Shown in pieces: positions 6,905 through 14,370 of a DNA stretch of 14,849 nucleotides. The stretch covers positions 1 through 14,849 of the forward strand of contig USAX01000036.1 of NCBI GenBank assembly GCA_900552705.1. The letters run 5' to 3'. Both the position numbers and the translations under genes were made by a program. The notes under the pieces are model-generated. The model was not told the DNA's origin. It made no database searches and was given only the letters and a program-made list of their open reading frames with translations. Every line of letters starts with the position of its first letter. Within the stretch, counting starts at the first letter, position 1. This DNA is from an uncultured Collinsella sp. GTDB taxonomy: Bacteria; Actinomycetota; Coriobacteriia; Coriobacteriales; Coriobacteriaceae.

Positions 6905-7458
6905 TGGCCGAGTTCCCGAGCGTAACCGTCGATCTTTCCGAGCAGCTCGAGTTTCCCGGAGACTCATACCCGCTGACCGGCAAGGTCGATGTCGCCACCT
7001 ACACGGTGGGCGAGAAGGAGTACCAGCTGCAGGACGGCATTGCCTACGACGTGGTCTTTACCAACGCCGGTACCGGTGTTCTGCTTTCGGGCATGGTCCG
7101 CGCTCACGCCACCGGCGAGTGCGATCGCTGCCTGGAGCCCGCCTCGTTTGATATCGCAGGCGAGATCGAGGAGTTCTACCTCTTTGAGGAGCCCGAGGAC
7201 CCCGAGGCCTACGAAGACGGCTACGAGTTGCTGGGCGAGGATCGCATCGTCGATCTGGGTGAGCCCATCAACGACGCGGTCGTCATGGACACGCCGTTCG
7301 TTGTCCTGTGCAAGCCCGATTGCCGCGGCCTTTGCCCCACCTGCGGCAACAATCTCAACGTCGAGCAATGTGAGTGCGCCGCCAAGGCGGAGGCCGAATG
7401 GGCCGCTGCCACGGAAAATCCATTTGCAGCATTGAAGAATCTCAAGCTTGACGAGTAA
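6904..7458 (+). CDS. yceD: YceD/DUF177 family protein, linked to L32 and rRNA
   Basis: A 184-residue DUF177 (YceD) protein. The family is nearly always encoded just before rpmF and has been linked to 23S rRNA accumulation; its molecular activity is not settled. Family marks are GECDRCLEP (residues 71-79, a CxxC pair) and a C-terminal cysteine cluster, CKPDCRGLCPTCG (136-148) plus CEC (156-158), which suggests a metal site. The central part is very acidic (FEEPEDPEAYEDGYELLGED). ATG 6904 overlaps the upstream TAA by one base (TAATG) with no convincing SD, so translation probably depends on coupling. A longer in-frame extension to 6853 lies inside the upstream gene and was rejected. Confidence 0.9.
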   Translation: MAEFPSVTVDLSEQLEFPGDSYPLTGKVDVATYTVGEKEYQLQDGIAYDVVFTNAGTGVLLSGMVRAHATGECDRCLEPASFDIAGEIEEFYLFEEPEDPEAYEDGYELLGEDRIVDLGEPINDAVVMDTPFVVLCKPDCRGLCPTCGNNLNVEQCECAAKAEAEWAAATENPFAALKNLKLDE

Positions 7459-7463
7459 AACTG

Positions 7464-7472
7464 TGGTAGTAT
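7464..7472 (+). promoter_or_regulatory. Putative extended -10 promoter for rpmF
   Basis: TGGTAGTAT (7464-7472) fits an extended -10, TGn plus TAGTAT. TTGACG, a good -35 hexamer, lies at 7448-7453 but only 13 bp upstream, shorter than the usual spacing. The start would fall about 40 bp before the rpmF ATG. This would let ribosomal protein L32 be expressed independently of yceD. Confidence 0.45.
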
Positions 7473-7522
7473 CGCTACTTGCGCGTAATCGCCACACTGG
7501 ATAGTTCATAAGGAAGGTCACT

Positions 7523-7702
7523 ATGCCCGTACCTAAACAAAAGCAGGGTCGTATCCGCACCCATACCCGTCGTTCCGCCAACATGAAGATCTCGGCTGCG
7601 GCTCAGTCCACGTGCCCCCGTTGCGGCGCTGTTAAGCTCCCGCACCACGTGTGCCCCAGCTGCGGTTTCTACAAGGACCGCGAGGTTATCGTTACCGAGT
7701 AA
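7523..7702 (+). CDS. rpmF: 50S ribosomal protein L32
   Basis: A 59-residue protein, the normal L32 length. It begins MPVPKQKQGRIRTHTRRS, a variant of the family's MAVPKRKTSKSR-type N-terminus, and carries a zinc ribbon with two CxxC pairs (CPRC 31-34 and CPSC 44-47), so it is the zinc-binding (C+) form. L32 is part of the large ribosomal subunit. AAGGAAGG at 7510-7517 gives a 5-bp spacer to the ATG. The yceD-rpmF-plsX order is conserved widely across bacteria. A terminator hairpin follows about 40 bp after the stop. Confidence 0.97.
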   Translation: MPVPKQKQGRIRTHTRRSANMKISAAAQSTCPRCGAVKLPHHVCPSCGFYKDREVIVTE

Positions 7703-7742
7703 CTGTATACTCTGGATACGATGCCGTTCCAACTGGAACCAC

Positions 7743-7772
7743 AATGGCCGGCTCAATGAGTCGGCCATTTTT
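7743..7772 (+). terminator. Intrinsic terminator or attenuator between rpmF and plsX
   Basis: AATGGCCGGC (7743-7752) pairs with GTCGGCCATT (7760-7769) with one G-T pair and a 7-nt loop; a five-T run spans 7768-7772. The plsX ribosome binding site begins only 5 bp after the T run, so no independent promoter fits between this terminator and plsX. It therefore probably gives partial termination or attenuation of read-through from rpmF. Confidence 0.8.
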
Positions 7773-7790
7773 GTATAAGGAGCATATGAA

Positions 7791-8810
7791 ATGAGTAACG
7801 TTCGCGTTTGTGTAGACGTTGTGGGCGGAGACGAGAGGCCCCAGGTTGTCCTCGACGGTATCGAGGCTGCGCTTGCGGCAGATCCCGAGATTGAGGTCTT
7901 GGCCGTCGGTCCCGCTGAAATCGTCAACCCCTTTGCAGCGGCGCATGCCCGCGTGGAGGCCTTGGAGGCCCCCGACGTCATCAGCATGGAGGACGATCCC
8001 ATCCGCGCCGTGATGACTAAGCGCAAGTCCTCGATCGTGCTTGCATGCCGTGCCATTAAGAAGGGCAATGCGGACGCGTTTTTCTCGGCCGGCTCGACCG
8101 GTGCCATGACCGCTGCCGCCACGGCCTACGTCACGCCGTTTAGGTATTTGGCGGAGGGCAAGAAGCAGCCGGTCCGTCCGTGCCTGACTAACGCACTGCC
8201 TAATCGCGCCGGCGGCCTGACGGTGCTGTGCGATATGGGCGCCAATCCCGATGTCACGGTGGACGACATGGTGCGTTTCGCCCAGATGGGTGCTGCCTAT
8301 GCCCGCGTGGTTTTGGACATTGAGCATCCGCGTGTGGGCCTGCTTGCCAACGGCACCGAGGACGAGAAGGGCTCCAACTTTACCAAGGCGTGCTTCCCGG
8401 CCATGAAGGCCGCGGTTCCCGGCTTTGTGGGCAACTGCGAGGGCACCGATCTTACGTCGGGCAATTTTGACGTCGTGGTCGCCGACGGTATGTCGGGCAA
8501 TATTGCGCTCAAGGCCACCGAGGGCGCTGCCAAGTTTTTGCTGCAGGAGCTCAAGGGTGCCTTTATGTCTTCGCTCGGCACCAAGATCGCCGCGCTGCTC
8601 ATCAAAAAGCAGATGCGCCAGATTAAGGCCAAGCTTTCGGGCGACGCCAAGGGCGGCGCGATTCTGCTGGGCCTGCGCGGCGTCGTGTTGATCGGCCACG
8701 GTGCCACGTCGGTCGAGGCCGTCAAGAACGGTACGCTTGCCGCGGCCCAGGCCGTGCGCGCCGGGCTTGTCCAGGACGTTGCCAATTCTATGGACGGTAT
8801 CGTTTTATAA
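7791..8810 (+). CDS. plsX: Phosphate acyltransferase PlsX
   Basis: A 339-residue PlsX protein, which converts acyl-ACP and phosphate into acyl-phosphate, the donor for PlsY in phosphatidic acid synthesis; it works at the inner face of the membrane. Family motifs are VCVDVVGGDERPQ (residues 6-18; most homologues read DxMGGDxxP), FFSAGSTGAM (97-106), LCDMGANPDV (146-155), LLANGTEDEKG (184-194), GNCEGTDL (214-221) and DGMSGNIALK (232-241). ATG 7791 has AAGGAG at 7777-7782 with an 8-bp spacer; an out-of-frame ATG at 7786 opens a two-codon ORF that ends inside the start region. Unlike the Firmicutes cluster, no fapR precedes it and no fabD or fabG follows it. FakA upstream would feed the same acyl-phosphate pool. 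Confidence 0.95.
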   Translation: MSNVRVCVDVVGGDERPQVVLDGIEAALAADPEIEVLAVGPAEIVNPFAAAHARVEALEAPDVISMEDDPIRAVMTKRKSSIVLACRAIKKGNADAFFSAGSTGAMTAAATAYVTPFRYLAEGKKQPVRPCLTNALPNRAGGLTVLCDMGANPDVTVDDMVRFAQMGAAYARVVLDIEHPRVGLLANGTEDEKGSNFTKACFPAMKAAVPGFVGNCEGTDLTSGNFDVVVADGMSGNIALKATEGAAKFLLQELKGAFMSSLGTKIAALLIKKQMRQIKAKLSGDAKGGAILLGLRGVVLIGHGATSVEAVKNGTLAAAQAVRAGLVQDVANSMDGIVL

Positions 8811-8847
8811 AGGCCGCGTTACGTGGCTCAACCTGTACCGCGTGGGG

Positions 8848-8853
8848 TAGAAT
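8848..8853 (+). promoter_or_regulatory. Putative -10 element of acpP
   Basis: TAGAAT (8848-8853), five of six matches to consensus, preceded by GGGG and by CTCAAC 15 bp upstream (8827-8832). A start near 8860 would place the left arm of the adjacent inverted repeat across the transcription start. A strong separate promoter is expected because acyl carrier protein is needed in large amounts. Confidence 0.4.
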
Positions 8854-8882
8854 CGGAGCCGTATTGCAACGCGGCTCCGATT
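8851..8882. promoter_or_regulatory. Perfect 11-bp inverted repeat upstream of acpP
   Basis: AATCGGAGCCG (8851-8861) and its exact reverse complement CGGCTCCGATT (8872-8882) flank a 10-nt loop. There is no T run after the right arm, so it is a poor intrinsic terminator. Its overlap with the putative -10 and start site suggests either an operator for a dimeric repressor or a 5'-leader hairpin on read-through RNA from plsX. No regulator can be named from the sequence. Confidence 0.5.
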
Positions 8883-8924
8883 GCCGTGTTGTATTGTGTT
8901 CCATGACATACGAGAGGAAGCGCT

Positions 8925-9167
8925 ATGGATCGCTCCGAAATCTTCGATAAGATCGCCGAAGTCGCCGCTGACGTGCTGGGTGTCGATGTCGCCGACATTA
9001 GCGACGAGACCACTTTTGACGATCTCGATGCCGATTCGCTCGAGCGTCTGCAGCTGGTGACGGCCATCGAGGACGAGTTCGACCTCGAGATCGATGACGA
9101 GACCCTGCTGTCGCTCAACTCTGTCGCCGACGCTGTCGACGCTATTGAAAACGCCAAGGAGGCCTAA
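8925..9167 (+). CDS. acpP: Acyl carrier protein
   Basis: An 80-residue acidic protein with the ACP fold. The phosphopantetheine attachment site is Ser38 in LDADSLERLQL, followed by the conserved acidic helix II and EDEFDLEIDDE. It carries growing acyl chains for type II fatty acid synthesis and supplies acyl-ACP to PlsX, encoded just upstream. AGAGGAAG at 8913-8920 precedes the ATG by 4 bp. The gene lies 114 bp after plsX, with its own probable promoter and inverted repeat, and only 3 bp before rnc. The end of the gene contains the rnc ribosome binding site. Confidence 0.96.
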   Translation: MDRSEIFDKIAEVAADVLGVDVADISDETTFDDLDADSLERLQLVTAIEDEFDLEIDDETLLSLNSVADAVDAIENAKEA

Positions 9168-9170
9168 GTC

Positions 9171-9896
9171 TTGGCTTTGTCTGAACGACTCACGCGCGCC
9201 CAGGAGATTCTGGGCCATGAGTTCAATAATAAGGTGCTGCTGCGCGCGGCGCTCACGCATCCCTCGGCCGTCGAGGGTCAGCCGGTCTCTGCCAGCTATG
9301 AGCGCCTTGAGTTTTTGGGCGATTCCATTTTGGGCGCCGTGGTGGCCCGTTCGCTCTTTGAGTCCTATCCCGAGTTTGACGAGGGTAAGCTCACGCGCCT
9401 GAAGGTGTCCCTTGTCTCGGGCGCTACGCTGTCCGAGGTGTCGCACGAACTGGGTATCGACGACATCATCATCTTTGGTGCCTCCGAGACCGGTACCGGC
9501 GCCCGCGGCCTGCATTCGGCGCTCGAGAACGTCTACGAGTCGCTCGTGGGTGCGTTGTATCTGGATGCCGGTTGGGATGCGGCGGCGGAGTTCATCCACC
9601 GTACGCTCAAGCCGCACCTGGCCTCCGAGCGTGCCGAGCACCCCGCGAACCCCAAGTCGTTCTTGCAGGAGTGCGTGCAGGCAGACGGCCACGAGCCTCC
9701 CGCGTATAAGCTGGTCGGCTCCGAGGGCCCCGCGCATGCGCCCACCTTTACCGCTGTGGTGCTCATCGACGGTATTCGTCAAGGCCGCGGCACTGGTTCC
9801 TCCAAGAAGGAGGCCGAGGGAGCCGCTGCGCTCGAGGCGCTCGACCGCATGGGCTACACCACCAACGGCGTGATTCTCAACAAGAAGCCTGTTTAA
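9171..9896 (+). CDS. rnc: Ribonuclease III
   Basis: A 241-residue double-strand-specific endoribonuclease that processes rRNA precursors and structured mRNAs. The N-terminal catalytic domain has the signature ERLEFLGDSILG (residues 44-55; Glu44, Glu47, Asp51), Glu71 in EGKLTRL, and Glu123 in NVYESLVGALYLD. At the place of E. coli Asp114, a metal ligand, this protein has Asn120 (codon AAC). The C-terminal dsRNA-binding domain runs from about 163 (NPKSFLQE) to 232, with GTGSSKKEAEGAAALEAL. The start is TTG at 9171: AAGGAGG at 9156-9162 gives an 8-bp spacer and no ATG or GTG nearby fits. The SD lies inside acpP, so the two are probably coupled. Confidence 0.95.
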   Translation: MALSERLTRAQEILGHEFNNKVLLRAALTHPSAVEGQPVSASYERLEFLGDSILGAVVARSLFESYPEFDEGKLTRLKVSLVSGATLSEVSHELGIDDIIIFGASETGTGARGLHSALENVYESLVGALYLDAGWDAAAEFIHRTLKPHLASERAEHPANPKSFLQECVQADGHEPPAYKLVGSEGPAHAPTFTAVVLIDGIRQGRGTGSSKKEAEGAAALEALDRMGYTTNGVILNKKPV

Positions 9897-9906
9897 GCGA
9901 GGAACC

Positions 9907-12900
9907 GTGTATCTCAAGTCCCTCACGCTCAAAGGGTTCAAGTCGTTTGCCGACCGCGCCCATATGTCATTTGAGCCTGGCCTGACCGTCATCGTCGGTC
10001 CCAACGGCTCGGGAAAATCGAACATCTCCGACTCGATTCTGTGGGTCCTGGGCGAGCAGAGCGCCAAGCAGCTGCGCGGCCAGGCCATGGAGGATGTCAT
10101 CTTCTCGGGCTCGTCGGCGCGCAAGCCGGTGGGTGTGGCCGAGGTTACGCTGGTGCTCGACAACTCGGACCATATGCTTCCCGTCGACTTTGAAGAGGTG
10201 GCTATCACCCGCCGCATGTATCGCTCGGGCGAGAGTGAGTACCTCATCAACTCGAGCCCGTGCCGCCTGATGGACATTCAGGACATCCTGCACGATTCGG
10301 GCCTGGGCAAGGATACGCATTCCATCATCAGCCAGGGCAAGCTCGATGCCATTTTGCAGAGCCGCCCCGAGGAGCGCCGCGCTCTTATTGAGGAGGCTGC
10401 CGGCATCTCCAAGCACAAGCGCCGTAAGGAGCGTGCGCTCAAAAAGATCAAGTCGATGGACGAGCACCTGACCCGTGCCCGCGACATCAATAAGGAGATC
10501 GCCCGCCAGCTGCGGCCGCTGGAGCGTCAGGTCGATCGCGCGCGCAAGTACAAAGAGCTGTCCTCGCGCGCGAACGAGCTTACGCAGATGCTGGCCGTCG
10601 ACGAGCTTCGTTCGCTGCAGTCGCAGTGGAACGACTTGGAGAGCCGCTCTAAGGAGGGCGCCGCCGAGCTGGAGCTCGCGCAGTACCGCCTGGGTGAGAA
10701 AGAGCGCGAGCTCGAGAAGCTCCAGGTTATGCTCGAGGAAAAGGGCCTGTTTGTGGGCGATCTGGGCGAGCAGCGCCGCCATATGCAAGACGTGGTCGGC
10801 CGCATCAATTCCGATATGCGCCTGCTCGAGGAAAAGGGCCACAACATGGTGTCGCGCCTGTCCGACATGCGCGGCCAGATCTCGAGCTCCGAGCATCAGC
10901 GTCGTCGCGTTGTCGAGGAGCTCGAGGATGCACGTGCCCAGCTTGAGGAGGTGACCGGTGCGCACATGCAGGCCCAGTCCGACGTTGACGCCGCCGGTCC
11001 TGCTGCCGCCCAGCTCCACGAGCGTCGCGTTGCGCTTGACAATCAGATTTCGCAGCTCACGCGCGAGCAGCGCGATGTGCAGCGTGTGGCCGACAACGCC
11101 GCGCTCGAGCTTGCCAAGGTGAAGGACTCGCTGAGCAACGCCGAGGTCGAGGACAACATGTACGCCTCGCGCCTGGAGCAGATCGACGAGCAGCTCGAGG
11201 AGGTCACGGCCTCGCTCGAGAGCCGTCGCGACCGCGCTGAGGAGCTCGAAGGCGCGCTCGATCAGGCCCGTCAAGCCCAGGTCGATGCGCGTGAGGCCAC
11301 CGAGGTCGCTCGTGCGGCGTTGAAGGACTTGCGTAATCGCGAGAGCGAGGCGCGCAACAAACTGTCCGAGGTTCGCTCTGAGCTCGCGAGCCAAAAGAAG
11401 CTCGATGCCCGCATGGCAGACAGCTCGCCGCTGGTGAGCCGTCTGATGGGTGCGCTGGGCGATGATGTCCCGGGTCGTCTGGGCGACGTGCTCGAGGCTC
11501 CTCGTGAGCTCGAGGGCCTGGTCGAGCAGCTGCTTTCTGGCGATATCGATGCTCTTTTGTTTGATGATGCCGCTACGCTTGAGCGCGCCGGTCGTGCGGC
11601 TCTGGACCAAAAGAAGGCCTCGGGCGAGGCGCTGCTGATGGCGCGCGGCGTGAGCGGCGGTGCTGCTGCTAAGGGTGCTGCCGGTTCGCGTCTGGTCGAT
11701 CGTCTGTCCGTGCGCTCCGGTTATGGCCCGGTTGTCGAGGCCCTGCTCGGCGGCTATTACGTGGTCGATGACTTGGCCGCCGCGCTGGCGGCACCAGTCG
11801 TTGACGGTGTGACCTACGTGACTCCCGATGGCGCCCGCGTGAGCTGTGGCGGCCTGGTGCGCGTGGGGCTCGATGCCGGCGAGGCTTCGGGTGCCTTGGA
11901 GCGCAAGCGTCGCATTCGCGAGTTAGAGGGCCTGGAGCCCGATCTGGCTGCCGTGTTTGAGCATGTGTCAGACCAGGTCGTCGAGGCCAATGCGGCCGTC
12001 GAGGAGGCGCGTGCCGCCGAGGGCGATGCCGCCGGCGAGATCGCCCGTCTTGAGGGCGAGCGCCGCTCGCTGCTTTCCGAGATCGGCCGCTTGGAGCAAA
12101 GCGCCAACAATGCCGAGGTCGAGCGCGTGCGCATCTCGAAGCGCCGCGAGCAGGCCGCCGAGGCCGTCCGCGCTGCGCGTCCGCGCGTTGACGAGCTCAC
12201 CCGTTCGCGCGACGAGGCCCGTGCGCAGGCAAGCGACCTTGGTCTTCAGATTGCCGAAGCCAACGATGAGCTCGATCGCGTGCGCCGTGACGATTCTGAG
12301 GCAGCCGGTAAGCTCGCCGATGCCAAGGTCCGCCTGGCTCAGACGAGCGAGCGCCTGCGTTCGCTGAAGGGCCGCGTGCCCGATCTTGAGCATCGTCTGG
12401 AGGGCATCGACCGCCGTATCCGCGGAACACGCCAGGCCTCGCGCTCGCTCGAGTTGCTGCGCCTGCGCGTCGACCCCATGCACGAGCGCTATTCGGCCCT
12501 GCTGGAGCGCGCGTCGGATTGGGCCGCGCGCCTGCGTGACCAGGCTTCGCTCGAGGAGGCGGACTCGGCCTCGCTCAAGAAGACCATCGAGGACGCCAAG
12601 GCCGAGGTCTCCCGCGCCAAGGAGCGGGTCGATGCCGCCACGGCGACGCAAAACGAGTTCAAGGTCGCACGCGGCAAACTCGAGGTGCAGGTAGAGGCGG
12701 CCATCAAGGCCATTACCGCCGATGGCACCACGGTGCTCGAGGAAGCTCTCATGCTTCCTGCGCCCACCGACCGCGACGCCGCCGAGCGCGAGCTCAACCA
12801 GCTCGTGCGTCAGATCAACAACCTGGGCCCTGTGAACCAGGTTGCGATGGAGGAGTACGAGCAGCTCAAGCGCCGCGCCGATTATATCGAGGAGCAGCTG

Positions 12901-13443
12901 GCCGATCTGGAGAGCGCGCGCAAGGCGCTCACCAAGATTACCGTGGCCATTGACCGTAAGATGCGTAAAGCCTTCCTGGTGACCTTTGAGAAGGTCGATG
13001 CGAACTTCCGCGAGATCTTCGCCATGCTGTTCCCGGGTGGCCAGGCGCATCTGGAGATGACCGACCCCGAGCATCCTGCCGAGACGGGCATCGAGGTCGT
13101 GGCGCAGCCGCGCGGCAAGCGCATCACCAAGATGATGCTCATGTCGGGCGGCGAGAAGAGCCTGACGGCGCTCGCCTTGCTCTTTGCCGTGTATCGCACG
13201 CGTACGGTGCCGTTCTATGTGCTGGACGAGGTCGAGGCGGCGCTCGATGACGCCAACCTGTCCAAGCTCATCGGCGCGCTCGATGTTTTGCGTTCCGATA
13301 CGCAGCTCTTGGTTATCTCGCATCAGCGCCGTACTATGGAGGACGCTGACGTCCTCTACGGCGTCTCGATGCAAGCCGACGGCGTCAGCCGCGTCGTCTC
13401 GCAAAAACTTGATCGCGAAACCGGAAAGGTCGTGAATGCATAA
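9907..13443 (+). CDS. smc: Chromosome segregation protein SMC
   Basis: A full-length 1178-residue SMC ATPase, which extrudes and compacts chromosomal DNA together with ScpA and ScpB (neither is in this window). The N-terminal head has Walker A GPNGSGKSN (residues 31-39) and the stretch VLGEQSAKQLRGQAMEDVIF. Two long coiled coils flank a hinge at about 505-655 (GALGDDVPGRLGDVL to GGLVRVG). The C-terminal head has the ABC signature LMSGGEKSLTALALL and Walker B FYVLDEVEAALDD near 1077-1115. A short Gly/Ala-rich loop (GGAAAKGAAG, 584-593) interrupts the hinge. The start is GTG at 9907, giving the canonical YLKSLTLKGFKSFA, with GAGGA just upstream. It sits 10 bp after rnc and overlaps ftsY by one base. 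Confidence 0.97.
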   Translation: MYLKSLTLKGFKSFADRAHMSFEPGLTVIVGPNGSGKSNISDSILWVLGEQSAKQLRGQAMEDVIFSGSSARKPVGVAEVTLVLDNSDHMLPVDFEEVAITRRMYRSGESEYLINSSPCRLMDIQDILHDSGLGKDTHSIISQGKLDAILQSRPEERRALIEEAAGISKHKRRKERALKKIKSMDEHLTRARDINKEIARQLRPLERQVDRARKYKELSSRANELTQMLAVDELRSLQSQWNDLESRSKEGAAELELAQYRLGEKERELEKLQVMLEEKGLFVGDLGEQRRHMQDVVGRINSDMRLLEEKGHNMVSRLSDMRGQISSSEHQRRRVVEELEDARAQLEEVTGAHMQAQSDVDAAGPAAAQLHERRVALDNQISQLTREQRDVQRVADNAALELAKVKDSLSNAEVEDNMYASRLEQIDEQLEEVTASLESRRDRAEELEGALDQARQAQVDAREATEVARAALKDLRNRESEARNKLSEVRSELASQKKLDARMADSSPLVSRLMGALGDDVPGRLGDVLEAPRELEGLVEQLLSGDIDALLFDDAATLERAGRAALDQKKASGEALLMARGVSGGAAAKGAAGSRLVDRLSVRSGYGPVVEALLGGYYVVDDLAAALAAPVVDGVTYVTPDGARVSCGGLVRVGLDAGEASGALERKRRIRELEGLEPDLAAVFEHVSDQVVEANAAVEEARAAEGDAAGEIARLEGERRSLLSEIGRLEQSANNAEVERVRISKRREQAAEAVRAARPRVDELTRSRDEARAQASDLGLQIAEANDELDRVRRDDSEAAGKLADAKVRLAQTSERLRSLKGRVPDLEHRLEGIDRRIRGTRQASRSLELLRLRVDPMHERYSALLERASDWAARLRDQASLEEADSASLKKTIEDAKAEVSRAKERVDAATATQNEFKVARGKLEVQVEAAIKAITADGTTVLEEALMLPAPTDRDAAERELNQLVRQINNLGPVNQVAMEEYEQLKRRADYIEEQLADLESARKALTKITVAIDRKMRKAFLVTFEKVDANFREIFAMLFPGGQAHLEMTDPEHPAETGIEVVAQPRGKRITKMMLMSGGEKSLTALALLFAVYRTRTVPFYVLDEVEAALDDANLSKLIGALDVLRSDTQLLVISHQRRTMEDADVLYGVSMQADGVSRVVSQKLDRETGKVVNA

Positions 13444-14360
13444 TGGGATTCTTCGATGCTCTCTCGCGCGGACTTGAGCGCAGCCGCGAGGCCCTCAACG
13501 AGGTCTTTTACTTTGGCGGCGAGGTCGATGAGGATTTTTGGGAGGATCTAGAGGACACCCTCGTCATGGGTGACATGGGCGCCGAGGTCGCCATTCAGGT
13601 CTCCGATGACCTGCGCGATACCGCGGCCAAGAAGAACCTCAAGACCGCTCCGCAACTCCGTCGCGCCCTGGCCGAGCAGCTCGAGCAGCATTTTGTGCCC
13701 GCCGAGCGCGATCCGTTCTCCGACACGCCGAGCTGCGTGCTGTTTGTGGGTATTAACGGTGCCGGCAAGACCACGACGGTCGGCAAGATCGCGAGCGCTA
13801 TGGCTGCCCGCGGCAAGAACGTCGTGATCGGTTCGGCCGATACCTTCCGCGCCGCCGCCATCGAGCAGCTCGATGTGTGGGGCCAGCGCGCCGGCGTTCC
13901 CGTCATCAAGCGCGACCGCGGCTCCGATCCGGCGAGCGTGTGCTATGACGTGCTCGATGAGGCCGACAAGCGCGGCAGCGACCTGGTGCTTATCGACACT
14001 GCCGGCCGTCTGCACACGAGCCCCGAGCTCATGCGCGAGCTTGCCAAGGTGGTCAACGTGACGCGTAAGCGCGCCGCCAATATGGCCGCCGGCCCCATGC
14101 CCGTCTCGGTCGTCCTAGTAATCGATGCCGCAACAGGCCAAAACGGTCTGAACCAGGCGCTCGAGTTTAACGAGGCGCTGGGCCTGGACGGTATTATCAT
14201 GACTAAGCTCGACGGCACGGCTAAGGGTGGCATCGCCATGGCTGTGGCCGAGAAGCTCAAGCTCCCGATCCTGCGCGTGGGCGTGGGCGAGCAGGTTGAT
14301 GACCTGCAGGAGTTCAATGCCAAAGATTTCTGCCGCGCCCTGGTGGGCGAGTCCAACTAA
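13443..14360 (+). CDS. ftsY: Signal recognition particle receptor FtsY
   Basis: A 305-residue SRP GTPase, the membrane receptor that docks Ffh-bound ribosomes at the translocon. It is essentially the NG domain alone: an amphipathic start (MGFFDALSRGLERSREALNE), N-domain helices to about residue 85, then GTPase motifs GINGAGKTT (103-111), DTFRAAAIEQL (133-143), DTAGR (185-189) and TKLDG (254-258), ending with GVGEQVDDLQEFN. The long acidic A domain of E. coli FtsY is absent, so membrane contact probably relies on the amphipathic N-terminus. The ATG overlaps the smc TAA by one base (TAATG) and only a distant AAAGG (13425-13429) is visible, which suggests translational coupling. DTFRAAA rather than DVYRPAA separates it from Ffh. 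Confidence 0.96.
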   Translation: MGFFDALSRGLERSREALNEVFYFGGEVDEDFWEDLEDTLVMGDMGAEVAIQVSDDLRDTAAKKNLKTAPQLRRALAEQLEQHFVPAERDPFSDTPSCVLFVGINGAGKTTTVGKIASAMAARGKNVVIGSADTFRAAAIEQLDVWGQRAGVPVIKRDRGSDPASVCYDVLDEADKRGSDLVLIDTAGRLHTSPELMRELAKVVNVTRKRAANMAAGPMPVSVVLVIDAATGQNGLNQALEFNEALGLDGIIMTKLDGTAKGGIAMAVAEKLKLPILRVGVGEQVDDLQEFNAKDFCRALVGESN

Positions 14361-14370
14361 GGAGTGACTA

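Noticed and set aside
7703..7790. Riboswitch or T-box upstream of plsX
   Set aside because: The leader is under 90 nt and shows no T-box sequence or recognisable riboswitch core; only a terminator and a small hairpin are visible.
9967..13404. Long minus-strand open frames (547 and 478 residues) opposite smc
   Set aside because: Both are antisense shadows of the SMC coiled coils, rich in Leu, Arg, Ala and Gly from complementing Glu/Gln/Ala/Leu codons; no independent start signals.
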